The translations under genes were made by a program, and so were the position numbers. The notes under the pieces are model-generated. The model did not search any database. It was not told the origin of the DNA and saw only the letters and a program-made list of their open reading frames with translations. A stretch of DNA of 64,000 nt from assembly GCA_007026445.1 (NCBI GenBank), contig VDMD01000099.1:27867-91866 (forward strand). Direction: 5' to 3'. This DNA is from Schizophyllum amplum. Taxonomy: Eukaryota > Basidiomycota > Agaricomycetes > Agaricales > Schizophyllaceae. Of this stretch, positions 1 to 8,884 are shown in pieces (positions within the stretch are counted from its first letter, which is position 1; each line of letters opens with the position of its first letter).

Positions 1-130
1 GCTTGCAGGAGTAGCTATGAACTTGCACGAATAGTCATACACTTGCAGGAGTAGCTATGAACTTGCAGGAGTGATAGTGAACTTGCAGGAGTAGCTGTGA
101 ACTTGCAGGAGTAGTTATGGACTTGCAAAT
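1..130. repeat. 20-bp minisatellite
   Basis: About six imperfect head-to-tail copies of a 20-bp unit around ACTTGCAGGAGTAGCTATGA. Copies differ at one to four bases. The array runs off the left edge, so its full length is unknown. No open frame of interest crosses it. Confidence 0.9.
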
Positions 131-145
131 GATGTACGAGTAACC

Positions 146-236
146 AGTAGCTCGCGTATGTAAAGAGACGGCTCGCGTATGTAAAGAGACGGCTCGCGTA
201 TGTAAAGAGACGGCTCGCGTATGTAAAGAGACGTGA
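146..236. repeat. 21-bp minisatellite
   Basis: Four almost identical copies of a 21-bp unit (GTAAAGAGACGGCTCGCGTA plus T). The copies are cleaner than those of the neighbouring 20-bp array, which suggests a more recent expansion. Confidence 0.9.
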
Positions 237-424
237 TTTCAGATACGAGTGAATCAGAAAAATGGACGATTGAATAAGAGAAATGGGCGAATGTGTAGAA
301 TGCTGTATTCTACGATGAATGAGGAGATAATTGTATCTACGATGAATTGTGGGTCAATTGTATCTACAATGAATTGTGGTCGGGGAGAATGGGGTCTGCA
401 TGCGTACGGAGCAGGGGCCTGGCC

Positions 425-560
425 GAAAGCGAAGACAGCATGTTCATGATGAGGGTGGGAATGGGATCATGATGAGGGTGGGGAGGGATTCATGATGAGG
501 GTGGGGAGGGATTCATGATGAGGGTGGGGAGGGATTCATGATGAGGGTGGGGATGGAGTT
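425..560. repeat. 22-23-bp minisatellite
   Basis: Five to six copies of a G-rich unit around CATGATGAGGGTGGGGA. The stretch 237-424 before it shows short ATGAATTGTGG-type duplications but no supportable gene. Confidence 0.85.
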
Positions 561-594
561 GGATAGCTAGGAGACCAGGAGCTATGTATGGGAT

Positions 595-770
595 GAGGCG
601 ATTGGAGATGGTGATGGGGCGATGGGCGATGGGCGATGGGCGGTGGCGACGAGGCGATGGGCGATGGCGACGAGGCGACGGGCGGTGGCGATGAGGCGAT
701 GGGGGATGGCGACGAGGGACGTATGGTGATGTAAAAGAAGGACGTATGGTGATGTAGAAGAAGGACGAGG
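595..770. repeat. GATGGGCGATGGCGACGAGG-type array
   Basis: Degenerate 10- and 20-bp units (GATGGGC, GGTGGCGACGAGGC) followed by two copies of a 23-bp unit around GACGTATGGTGATGTA. Strong purine bias on the plus strand. The open frames that cross it, on either strand, are low-complexity by-products. Confidence 0.8.
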
Positions 771-796
771 CGGTCGAATAGTGATGGGTAGGAAGG

Positions 797-882
797 GTCA
801 ATCCTGCAGAGAACCAGCGTCAGGGTACATCCTGCAGAGAACCAGCGTCAGGGTACATCCTGCAGAGAACCAGCGTCAGTAG
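797..882. repeat. 28-bp minisatellite, three copies
   Basis: Three nearly perfect copies of a 28-bp unit that contains CATCCTGCAGAGAACCAGCG. Nothing coding is seen here. Confidence 0.9.
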
Positions 883-1011
883 GTACTCATTCGCGCAACC
901 ACGGTGCATAGGTATCGCGCACCGTCATCCGGATCTGTCCAGGGCGGCGCTACCACGTATCCGACGCAACCACATATCCCGCGCGAACATCTCTCCCGCG
1001 CGATCGGACAG

Positions 1012-1140
1012 CCGCCGTCACCTATCCCGGTATCCGCGAAAGGCGTCACCTATCCCGGTATCCACGAAAGTCGTCACCTATCCCGGTATCCACGAAAGTC
1101 GTCACCTATCCCGGTATCCGCGAAAAGTCGTCACCTATCC
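1012..1140. repeat. 27-29-bp minisatellite spanning a stop codon
   Basis: Four to five copies of a unit read on the minus strand as GATAGGTGACGACTTTCG plus about ten bases. The innermost copy supplies the last two codons (GAT AGG) and the TGA stop of the isochorismatase-like gene at 1131-1703. The array therefore extends from the coding end into the 3' flank and repeats the stop codon each time. Confidence 0.85.
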
Positions 1141-1703
1141 GTAAAGATCGCCTCCAAATCCTCCATCTCAAACACCGACACCCCAATCTCCTCCAGCTCG
1201 CTCTCCACCTGCGCCTCCAACCGGCCCGCCTCCAGCACGCCGCCCCCATACAACGCCTCCGGCCGATCATACGCCGCATGCGCCCCATGCACCAAAATCA
1301 CCTCATTCCCCCTCGCCACCGCCGCCCGACACGTCGCCGCCACCGCATAATCGCTCAACAAGCCCGCCACAACCAGCTCCGCGCGCGCAGGCACCAAGGC
1401 ACCGAGCGGCGTCCCCGCGAACGCGTTGTTCTTCGCCTTGTCGAGCACGTGCTCGCCGGGGGCGGGTTCGAGGACGAGCGCGTGGCCGGGGGTGCCGGGG
1501 GCGTCGGGCTCGTTGGCGTCGCCGGAGTTGCGGACGTGGATGATGAGGGGGGGCGGGGTGGCGGTGCGGGCGGCGGCGAGCATGCGGGTGAGGTTGGCGA
1601 GGACGGTGGGTGCGGAGGGGACGCCGGTGGGCGGGGGGGCGAGGAGGGCGGCTTGGGCGTCGAGGAGGAGGAGCACGCGGTGCGGCTCGGAGCGGGGTTG
1701 CAT
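1131..1703 (-). CDS. isochorismatase-like (cysteine hydrolase fold) protein without the catalytic Cys
   Basis: Intronless frame of 190 aa beginning at an ATG at 1703. The layout is that of the isochorismatase/nicotinamidase-like superfamily: a first strand ending in the catalytic Asp (VLLLLDAQ, Asp15), the middle Lys (LDKAKNN, Lys89), and the strand-turn-helix GLLSDYAVAATCRAA followed by VILVHGAHAAYD. In active members the residue after SDY or TDY is the nucleophilic Cys. Here it is Ala120, and a Cys appears five residues later (Cys125). The family cleaves C-N or ether bonds of small metabolites in the cytosol. This copy may be inactive or have another role (inference). The length matches compact family members. 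No operon context applies. Its stop codon lies in a minisatellite. Confidence 0.8.
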   Translation of the reverse strand: MQPRSEPHRVLLLLDAQAALLAPPPTGVPSAPTVLANLTRMLAAARTATPPPLIIHVRNSGDANEPDAPGTPGHALVLEPAPGEHVLDKAKNNAFAGTPLGALVPARAELVVAGLLSDYAVAATCRAAVARGNEVILVHGAHAAYDRPEALYGGGVLEAGRLEAQVESELEEIGVSVFEMEDLEAIFTDR

Positions 1704-2339
1704 GGTGGGGATGGAGTCACAGGAAACGATGGGAGGGGTGCACAGCAGAGCGCTCCGTGTTCGTGTATGACGGTGCGAGGGGGTCGAACGGATGTCGGGC
1801 GACTAAACCAGAAAACGACGATCGAGGGAAGAGGGAAGGTGGGCCGTGAGGCAGACCTGTCGATCGCTCTGGAAGACCTGTCGATCGCACTGGACGATCG
1901 GGCGAGGTCGGGCGGGCGCGCCTCGAGGCGGCGTGAAGGGGAGGCGGGAGGCAGCGGCAAGCAGCAAGTCAGGACGCAGGCGGTATTACTATATAAGCGC
2001 CGCATGCCATATATACATCAGCGGAGAATCAACCAGCCATCAGCACGTGTTCTGCGTGGGCGCACGCGGATTGGCGGGCCTCGAGCGCGTGGCGGAGACC
2101 CACGCGTCAAGCGCGGGAGGCGAGGACTCTGTGCTCACGCTTCGGGATGCGGAGAGCAGAATTCGGGGATCTCCAACACGTATCGATGGTAGCGGATTGC
2201 CTCAGATCGTAGACGGCGTATGAAGAGTGTAGTCATAACGCAAGAGGTGATCCAGGAAAATGGAGGGGAGGTGCGGAAGGGCACTGCCGAGTTGAAGGCA
2301 GCGGGCACCGCCAAGTTGAAGGCAGCGGGTGGCAAGGCC
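1704..2339. other. intergenic region, no gene seen
   Basis: Divergent 5' flank of the isochorismatase-like gene up to the tRNA terminator. It contains a short direct repeat (CTGTCGATCGCTCTGGA-like, about 1855-1890) and a repeated GTTGAAGGCAGCGGG (about 2290-2330). The frames present are GC-rich shadows. Confidence 0.5.
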
Positions 2340-2345
2340 AAAAAA
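2340..2345 (-). terminator. Pol III terminator of tRNA-Arg
   Basis: A run of six T on the minus strand, about 20 bases beyond the tRNA 3' end; a run of four T at 2357-2360 precedes it. Confidence 0.7.
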
Positions 2346-2365
2346 CAACGGCTTTGAAAACTAAG

Positions 2366-2450
2366 AACCCGAGACGGGATTCGAACCCGCAACCTCCGCC
2401 TACAGATGCGGTACCGGAAAGCGACGTCATAACCATTAGACAACTCGGGC
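2366..2450 (-). tRNA. tRNA-Arg (anticodon CCG) with a 12-nt intron
   Basis: Cloverleaf seen by eye. Acceptor GCCCGAG pairs with CTCGGGT (one G-U) plus discriminator T. The D arm is GTCT/TGAC around AATGGTTA. The T arm is GCGGG/CCCGT around TTCGAAT (B box GGTTCGAAT). The total is 85 nt. The excess is explained by a 12-nt intron (plus-strand 2402-2413) after position 37, in the canonical place, giving the loop TT-CCG-G-A. The anticodon stem TCGCT/GGCGG has G-U pairs at both ends, so the anticodon call is the weakest part. Confidence 0.8.
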
Positions 2451-2599
2451 GGTAGCAGTGGATCAGTAAGGAGGAGCCATACTACATTAGAGGAACGAGG
2501 GATGGACGGAGTAGGAGAGAGAGGATGGTAAACCAGGATGCGCAGGGAATGATGTGGGGAGGGGAATGGAGGTTGACGGGACACGACAAGAGTGTGCGG

Positions 2600-3400
2600 G
2601 ACACGACAAAAGTGACGGCGACCGCGCGATGATCATGCACGGGGGCGATGATCATGCGCGGGGGTGACGAGCGGGAAGGGGAGACGGCGACGATATCGAT
2701 GAGGGCAGTAACGCGCGCGTGATGGCGGGAGGCAACAGGCGGGTGCGCGACGTGGGAGCCCGCGTGATGTGTGATCGGCCGTCGACGCGTCCTTGTCTGT
2801 GACCGCCATGTCCGCCGACGTCATCCATCCATCGACGCCCCTCTATGCGCCGTCTTTCACCTGCACACAGGTGCTACCCTACGATACGCACTCGTCTCCC
2901 GCAACGCATACATGCACTCTCGATCTCGCGCCCCGCCCTCCTCCCTCAGCAAGCCCCGCTCTTCAAGTGAACGCTCCCTTCTCTACTCTCAACGCTCACA
3001 ATCTTCCCTCTCCTCACCTGTGCCCGTCCTTCACGCCACCTGTGACCAGTGCGCGTCCTCACGCCACCCGCGCACTTCCTGCACACCACCCGCGCACTTC
3101 CTTCACACCACCCGCGCACTTCCTTCACGCCACCCTGCAAACAGCACCCTGCACCCAACGCGTGCGACACGCGCCCTCCTTCCCCACAATCACGGCCCCT
3201 CCCCCAATCACCACCCCTTCCTTCACCCTCCCCTCCGCCCTCGCCCCCCCCTCGCCCTCTCTCGCCCTCCTCCCTCCTCCCTCCTCCCTTATCCTCGCCC
3301 TCCCCCTCATCCTCCCCCTCATCCTCATCCTCGCCCTCCCCCTCATCCTCCCCCTCATCCTCGCCTTCCCCCCCCCCTCCTCCCTCCTCGCCCTCCCCCG
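2600..3400. repeat. low-complexity region with polypyrimidine tract
   Basis: Starts with repeats of GATGATCATGCGCGGGGG. From about 3050 it has several copies of a 22-bp unit containing CACTTCCTTCACACCACCCG. From about 3180 to 3405 it is almost pure C/T on the plus strand, built of CCCTCATCCT-type units. Long overlapping frames occur in several phases, which marks composition bias and not genes. Confidence 0.85.
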
Positions 3401-3404
3401 CCTG

Positions 3405-4440
3405 TCAGACGCGAGTCGTCGAGCAGCTGGATTCGGCGGGTCGTCGAGGAGCTGGAGACGAGCCGAGCGAGGCGACGAGCGGGGTGGCGGGTCGGTGAGC
3501 AGCTGGACGAGCGAGGCGAGGAACTCCTGAAGCGGGTCGGTGAGCAGCTGAATTCGGCGGGTCGACGAGCTGGACGAGCGAGGCGAGGGAGCTGGACGAG
3601 CGGGTCGGTGAGCAGCTGGACGAGCGAGGCGAGGGAGCTGGACGAGCTGGACTCGGCGGGTCGACGAGCAGCTACACGCAGGTCGGTGAGTTGGACAGCG
3701 GGGTCGGTAAGCAGCTACACGCAGGTCGGTGAGCAGCTACACGCAGGTCGAGGAACTCCTGAAGCGGGTCGAGCGCCTCCCTCCTCCCCTGCCCCCGGTT
3801 GAATATCTGGAGGCGACGAGCGGGAAGCTGGACGATGCGGGGCGTGGAGAGCGAGGGAGCTGGAGGCGGTGAGCTGGAGGCTCACATGCGTGGAGACGAT
3901 GAGCAGCTGGACAGCGGGTCGGTGAGCAGCTAGACGAACGGGTCGACGAGCAGCTGGACGCGACGGACGAGCGAGCAGCTGGATTCGGCGGGTCGGGTCG
4001 ACGAGCTGGACTCGGCGAGCGGGGTCGGTCGATGCCAAGCTCGACTCGGCGAGCGGGGGAGCTGGGGTCGGTCGGTGAGCTGGAGGCTCATGCTTGAAGG
4101 TGGAGGCGGGGAGGGCGCTGGAGGCGATGGGCGAGTGAGCTGGATTCGGCGGGTCGACGAGGAGCTGGAGACGATGGACGAGCGGGGCGGGGAGACGATG
4201 GACTCGGCGGGTCGGTCGGTAAGCAGCTGGAGACGATGGGCGAGTGAGCTGGACGATGCGGGTCGAGTGGCGCGGACGGTGGAGGCGGGGAGAGCTGAGA
4301 TGAGCCGAGCGAGGCGACGAGCGGGGAGCTGGACGAACGGGTCGGTGAGCAGCTGGACGAACGGGTCGAGCAGCTGGACAGCGGGTCGAGCGCCTCCCTC
4401 CTCCCCTGCCCCCGGTCGAATATCTGGAGGCGACGACACT
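3405..4440. repeat. degenerate GAGCAGCTGGACGAGCG array
   Basis: About 1 kb of G- and A-rich variants of GAGCTGGACGAGCGGGTCGG. A 45-bp piece starting GAGCGCCTCCCTCCTCCCCT occurs at about 3765 and again at about 4388, so there is also a higher-order duplication of about 620 bp. Open frames on both strands are repeat-derived. Confidence 0.85.
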
Positions 4441-4542
4441 CATCCGGCATGGCGTCTTCAACAATCTGTACCGTCTACGAGCTGTTTGTCGTCGACGAGC
4501 TGTTCGAGCCGTCTACGAGCCGCTGTTCGAGCCGTCGACGTG

Positions 4543-4660
4543 AGCCCGCTGCTGAATCTGGTCGCCGGCGCGCTGCTGAATCTGGTCGCCGGCGCGCTGC
4601 TGAATCTGGTCGACGTGAGCGCGCTGGTGAATCTGGTCGCCGGCGCGCTGGTGACGCGGA
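4543..4660 (+). repeat. 24-bp array built from MYND-gene codons
   Basis: Four to five copies of a 24-bp unit containing AATCTGGTCGCCGGCGCGCT. Translated, the unit reads NLVAGALL, and the last copy runs straight into the gene remnant that follows. The intact relative at 27.7 kb has VAGAL at the same point, so the array is an expanded piece of coding sequence. Confidence 0.7.
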
Positions 4661-4800
4661 CCGCGCTACAAGGGTTTCACAGGACCTACGTGGAGTTTCT
4701 ATTCTTCTGCGTATGTTCATCTAACCGCACTTTCAGGGACCGGAATGCCGGTAGAGGAGGGCTTGACACTGCGGGAGCGCCTGTTTGAAATGAAGAATCA
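4636..4800 (+). pseudogene. 3' scrap of a MYND-family gene
   Basis: Reads LVAGALVTRTALQGFHRT, matching LVAGALTTPTALRGFHNT of the MYND gene at 26.8-28.6 kb. After a short gap with a splice-like CTTTCAG it reads PVEEGLTLRERLF, matching the last exon of that gene (PVEEGLTPRERIF). Everything between, including the zinc finger, is missing. It is a deletion remnant on the plus strand. Confidence 0.75.
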
Positions 4801-4988
4801 GGACGATAGGTGTTTGCTTGCTTGAGAATGTGATCCCAAGGATCTTGCGACGTCAAAAATTAATACCGTCGGGACTCGGCACTGCAGCAAAGATAATTTT
4901 GCCAGGAATACCGGGAATTGGGAATTGTTCATGTTTCCACTACCGTCTCGGAACAGAGCAGATGTCAAATACATTGTCTGTTACCACT

Positions 4989-5180
4989 GTGAGAGGCCTT
5001 GACTGTGAGAGGCCTTGAGCATTTGTCGCTACCCCACAGAGTAGCGGCGCTTCTTCGGTGGTACAGACCGACATGACGCCATCCGAACTTTATGGGCAAC
5101 ATCATACCAAGCCTCTTCACAATGCGAGTCCCCCTTGTAGGCAGAGATGCTGCCCCCTTGTAGGCAGAGATGCTGCCCAG
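4989..5180. repeat. short tandem duplications in the dead F-box gene
   Basis: Two adjacent copies of about 17 bp (GAGAGGCCTTGACTGT) at about 4990-5018 and two copies of about 23 bp (TTGTAGGCAGAGATGCTGCC plus three bases) at about 5136-5180. The second pair shifts the reading frame of the F-box pseudogene's C-terminal region. Confidence 0.85.
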
Positions 5181-6896
5181 CGTCATGTCAGGAAAGATGC
5201 TGGCCAAGAACCGCACTATGTCATCGACGGCTCCCGGGCGTGGCTGTCCATCCTGCACATCCAGATGCACGAGCCGATTTCTTAGCACTTCGTGATCCTT
5301 AGCACTTCGTGATCCTCCAGCTGAACCGGCTCAGGCACCTGCCGCACGCTAAGCGGGAAGGTGAGATCTCCGAGCTCGGGGCACCGGGTGGCGATGGGCA
5401 CCAGACCCGCGAGCGTTACACGCGACATCCCGTCCGCCTCGCGATTGGCAAAAGCCGAGGTCCCGCAGTCCCGGGCCACATCGCGGTGAGCACGTCGACC
5501 GCGCCATCGACGTCTGCACCCTCGTGGTTGTAAAACACATGCATCGTCGAGACATTCCGGGAACGCGCGCGCAGGTCCCGCGAAGAGCTTGTCAGGGGGG
5601 ACATCCCCGCCGCGACCAGTCGTGACGCGGAGCGTGGTGAGCGTGCGGGGGGTCGAGGCGGTCGCGCAAGAGACGAAAAAAAGCGGATGGCGTCGAGCTG
5701 CTCGGTGCCCGAGTCTGAGCTCCAGCAGTCGGCGGATGATAAGTCGTAGTGCTGCAGCTCGCGCAGGCGCAGTGGCTCCGAGGACATGGCTTGCAGAACC
5801 TTGTAGGCGTGGTCCAAGCCATGCGTCCCTGTCATTGTGAGGGTGCGCAGCGCGCGCAACCCCGGTGCGGGCGTGGGCGGATGGTCTGGCGCAGGGCCCG
5901 GGAAGGAGACCATCTGGAGCTCTTCGAGAAACGCGAGGAGCCGGAGGTGGGGGATCGCTCCGTGATCACGCCCAGGGGGGGATCGCTTCGTAATCACGCC
6001 CAGGGAGATAGTCAGGGAGCGGATGTGGGAGAGTGGTGCGAGGATGCCGAGAGTGGTGATAGAAGAAGGAAAGCGCTGAACTATTGCGAGGACGATGCCG
6101 GGGCCGTTCGCGAGGACGACGCCGGGGCCGTTCGCGAGGACGACGCCGGGGCCGTCCGCGAGGACGGCATGAGGGCCATTCCCGCCCAGCTGGACCTCGG
6201 TACAAGCTTTGTCGAGAGTGGTCTCTGTCGGCCCGCCGATACGCAGTTTGTGCAGGTTGGGGAGGATGGGGCCTCTGCCCAGAGCGCAACGCAGGAGGCG
6301 CTCGTCGACCAATGGGTGCACTTCCGGGTCGTAGCCCAAGTCGCTGAACACCTTGACGCGGATGGCATAGCTCATGAAACGAGCGTACTCGTCGTCCGTC
6401 AATGTATCATCCGGGTTTGGCAAGGTGAGAAGCTGTGTGGCGCGCGTGTTGATCAGCACGGAGAAGGGTATCGATTAACACAGAGAAGGAATTGATGAAG
6501 CGACGAATATTTGCTTACCAGCCGCTTGATATTATAGCTATGTACTCTCGGTATAGCAGACCCCCTGCGACGTGAGGGGAGAGACATCCAGAGCGTACGC
6601 ACCACGCGCTGCTCTTCAATTCGGGGGAGGATGCGGAAGAGATTGGTGATCGTGTCTTGCGTTTCCCATAGCACGTCGAGTGCGACGTCGCTGACGGCCC
6701 GATTGACGGTGGTGAGGCGGAGGAGGTCGGCGCGTCCGCCCTCGGAGGCGAGAAGAGTCTTGCAGACCTCGAGGAATATGTCGTAGACCGAAACGAAGAG
6801 CGACCCTATGGAGTTTTCTGACTTGAGCGAGACGGTGTCACCAGTGGGTAACTGCTCCGGCAGAGCATCCATGTCCGCCGCCGCGGTAAGGTGCAT
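5029..6896 (-). pseudogene. F-box/LRR-like protein, type A, inactivated
   Basis: Relative of the intact gene at 46095-47830. Exon 1 (6519-6896) holds the F-box-like region (SVYDIFLEVCKTLLASEG, then SDVALDVLWE). An 86-bp intron (6433-6518) sits at the family's conserved RL|LLTL position and contains a duplicated piece of about 30 bp. Exon 2 is broken. There is one extra T in a T run near 5680, a second shift in a C run near 5650, another near 5590, one near 5480, and frame-shifting tandem duplications near 5290 and 5155. An in-frame 24-bp triplication (about 6089-6165, VLANGPG repeats) is also present. The ATG used by the paralogue is ATA here. The original end was probably the TAG at 5029. 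Homopolymer errors in the assembly could explain one shift but not all. Confidence 0.85.
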
Positions 6897-7089
6897 AACC
6901 TGAGACTCAAAGGCTAGTTCCAGAGTACCGAAAGGCTCTATGCGCTCTTGTGGCCTTGATAGCGTAGGGGTTGTCGAAGAGGGGAGAGAACCAGGTCAGT
7001 TCGAGATGCCGGTGAACGCCAGTGAGCGCTGAAGCGAAGGAGAAGAGTTCAAGGTTCAGCTCTATATGCTGCGGACAATGGCTGGTGGC

Positions 7090-7228
7090 ATGAAATTGCC
7101 TCGTGTTCAAGAACAAAGGACAGGTAATATTGACGGCATTCAACGAACAAAGAAACGATTGTCGATCACCGACAGGCCACATCAGGTGATCAAAATCCCA
7201 CGATCACGACGAGAAGTCGAACCTCGTG
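7090..7228 (-). promoter_or_regulatory. conserved upstream block of type-A F-box genes (copy 1)
   Basis: About 130 bp upstream of the dead F-box gene, nearly the same as blocks at 48000-48125 and 57010-57160. The core read on the plus strand is CAGGTGATCAAAATCCCACG followed by ATCACG. It also holds a shared AACAAAGAAAC and GGACAGGTAATATTGACGG. A TATA-like CTATATG lies gene-proximal at about 7060. The conservation points to a promoter or to a recent duplication boundary. Confidence 0.6.
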
Positions 7229-7574
7229 TGTTGAACTTGAAGCGGCGCAAGCAAAGGACCTCCAGGTTTTGTTTGGCCAAAGGCCGACGAGCATCTGTCG
7301 CGCGTCATTTTTATCATATACTGATGCAGTAGATATATTCAACGCTTCTTTCTCTCACAGACATCGGATTCCGTCGCATGCGCGCGACCATCGGCTGGCG
7401 GCTCGGTCGATTTCTCGCTCCTTTTGCGCGCAAATGTCAGCATTGTCGCAGATGGTATTGAACCATATAGTGTCGAGCCATGTAGGTAGTATAGAATCAT
7501 GGTATGTGTGGAGTATCAGGAGTTGCGGTACGTTACGGCGATGGCATGTCATGGGTACGACGAGAAGCGCTTCT

Positions 7575-7640
7575 GCAGCTCGGTCCATGTGAGTACGGCT
7601 CAGTCCATGTATGTACGGTTCAGTCCATGTCTACGTCCAT
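7575..7640. repeat. 20-21-bp triplication over a stop codon
   Basis: Three copies of a unit read on the minus strand as ACATGGACTGAGCCGTACTC. The first supplies the final Met-Asp-stop of the 145-aa gene. The right-arm copy has only a faint second unit. Confidence 0.75.
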
Positions 7641-8105
7641 CGCATCATCAGAGGCGAGAGTTGTAGCGTAGGGACGTTGGCCCCCAAATGAGCTGGCATC
7701 GCCATAGCTCGACACCGAAGAAGAAAACGATTGCGTCGGCGAGGCGAAGCCGATTCCCCAGACGGGTGCAGCCGAGGTCTGGAACGACGAAGGATACGTC
7801 TGAGGGGATGGATTCAGGGAAGCGGATGATGGAAGGGACGGGAGGGATGACGCAGTTTGGAGTGGTTCGTGGCGCGGCTGAGTTCAGGTCAGATCGAGCA
7901 ATGTCGGCGCAGTGAGTACACGCACCTGCTCATGGTTCCCGGGCTCCTGCACGCTGGCGGTACGTTGTATCGCGCACTGCACGCGCGAGCCGCCGGCCAC
8001 CTTGCGCGGCTGGTTGCTCGGCCAATCCTTGCGCGCAGGAATACGGATCTTCAGACCCGTCGTCTGCTGATCGTTCGCAGCGGGAGAAGTCATAGCGCTA
8101 TCCAT
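7620..8105 (-). CDS. 145-aa Ser/Pro-rich protein, left-arm copy
   Basis: Two exons: 7926-8105 (60 codons from ATG at 8105) and 7620-7877, joined across a 48-bp GTGCGT...CAG intron in phase 0. The N-terminal half is basic (GLKIRIPARKDWPSNQPRK). The C-terminal half is Ser/Pro-rich and ends in an acidic DDAMDVDMD tail. No known domain is recognised. The inverted copy at 45370-45855 has exactly the same exon lengths with only a few substitutions, so both look intact. A TATA box (TTTTATA at 8242-8248, minus strand) lies about 140 bp upstream. The stop codon lies in a short tandem repeat. Function unknown. Confidence 0.75.
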
Positions 8106-8880
8106 CGTAGGTCGCGTTCGGAATGCTCGTGTAGTATTCAGAGTGAAATCAACCGAGAAGAAGTATGCTGCTGTTGGGCTCGAAAGGTGAGCACCTGGAA
8201 GATGGGCGTAGGCGATAAGCAGAGAAGCCGTGCCAGGGCCCTTTTATACAGCAAGGTCATCTGACGTGCGTTATTGTTAGGTGGTCTTGTTCACTGGTCT
8301 TTGTCGATGCGGGCGCAGTCCCAGATCTGATGCGGGCGCAGTCCCAAATCTGAGGCGAGCTATGACAGAACCTGACGACCGGAGGATGGTCATAGCGGGA
8401 AACAACAGACAAGCCCAATTTAGGAGGAGCGCCACATGTCCTCGGGTCGACCGGTCCGACGCATGTTCATGCATCCCTTTTTGGACTTTTTTTGGCCTTG
8501 GTCCCTACCATCACAACGTTTTCGTTCCTCAGACTCGTTGCGCATGAATCACGATTCTCTCAGGCTTATGGAAGCGCAAAAGATGCTCATGCATGACTGC
8601 AGGCTCGATCGCCGGCTGGTCAACACTCATGGAAAATGCCCGGTGGGTTTGGTTGAAGTTAACTACGACAGCCCTGCACTTTCTGTACGTCCGCACAGCA
8701 ATATTCATCCACTACCGTTATGCTGGCGCTTTCTCACCTTCTGGATAGAAGCACAGATGCGACACAGCTGCCCTTGGCGCTTATTTGCGGCACCAAAGCG
8801 GCTAGCATTCAATCAAGTCACGATATCTACCGCCTTCTCATCGACGCCGGCCTCTGCGCTCCTGCAGGCTTATCTTGACC
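8106..8880. other. duplicated intergenic DNA, no gene seen
   Basis: Corresponds to 44600-45369 in the other arm. It has a duplicated GATGCGGGCGCAGTCCCA at about 8305-8350. Its frames are not conserved between the arms. Confidence 0.5.
8242..8248 (-). promoter_or_regulatory. TATA box of the 145-aa gene (left copy)
   Basis: TATAAAAGGGCC on the minus strand, also present in the right-arm copy at 45228-45234. Confidence 0.5.
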
Positions 8881-8884
8881 TTTG

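Noticed and set aside
1..240. Regular direct repeats that could suggest a CRISPR array
   Set aside because: Units are head-to-tail with no unique spacers, and the genome is eukaryotic. They are minisatellites.
1278..2192. Long plus-strand frames opposite the isochorismatase-like gene
   Set aside because: GC-rich shadows of the minus-strand gene; composition is Gly/Arg/Val-rich without motifs.
2771..3802. 343-aa and overlapping frames in the low-complexity region
   Set aside because: Open in several phases at once because of C/T-rich repeats; no conserved protein features.
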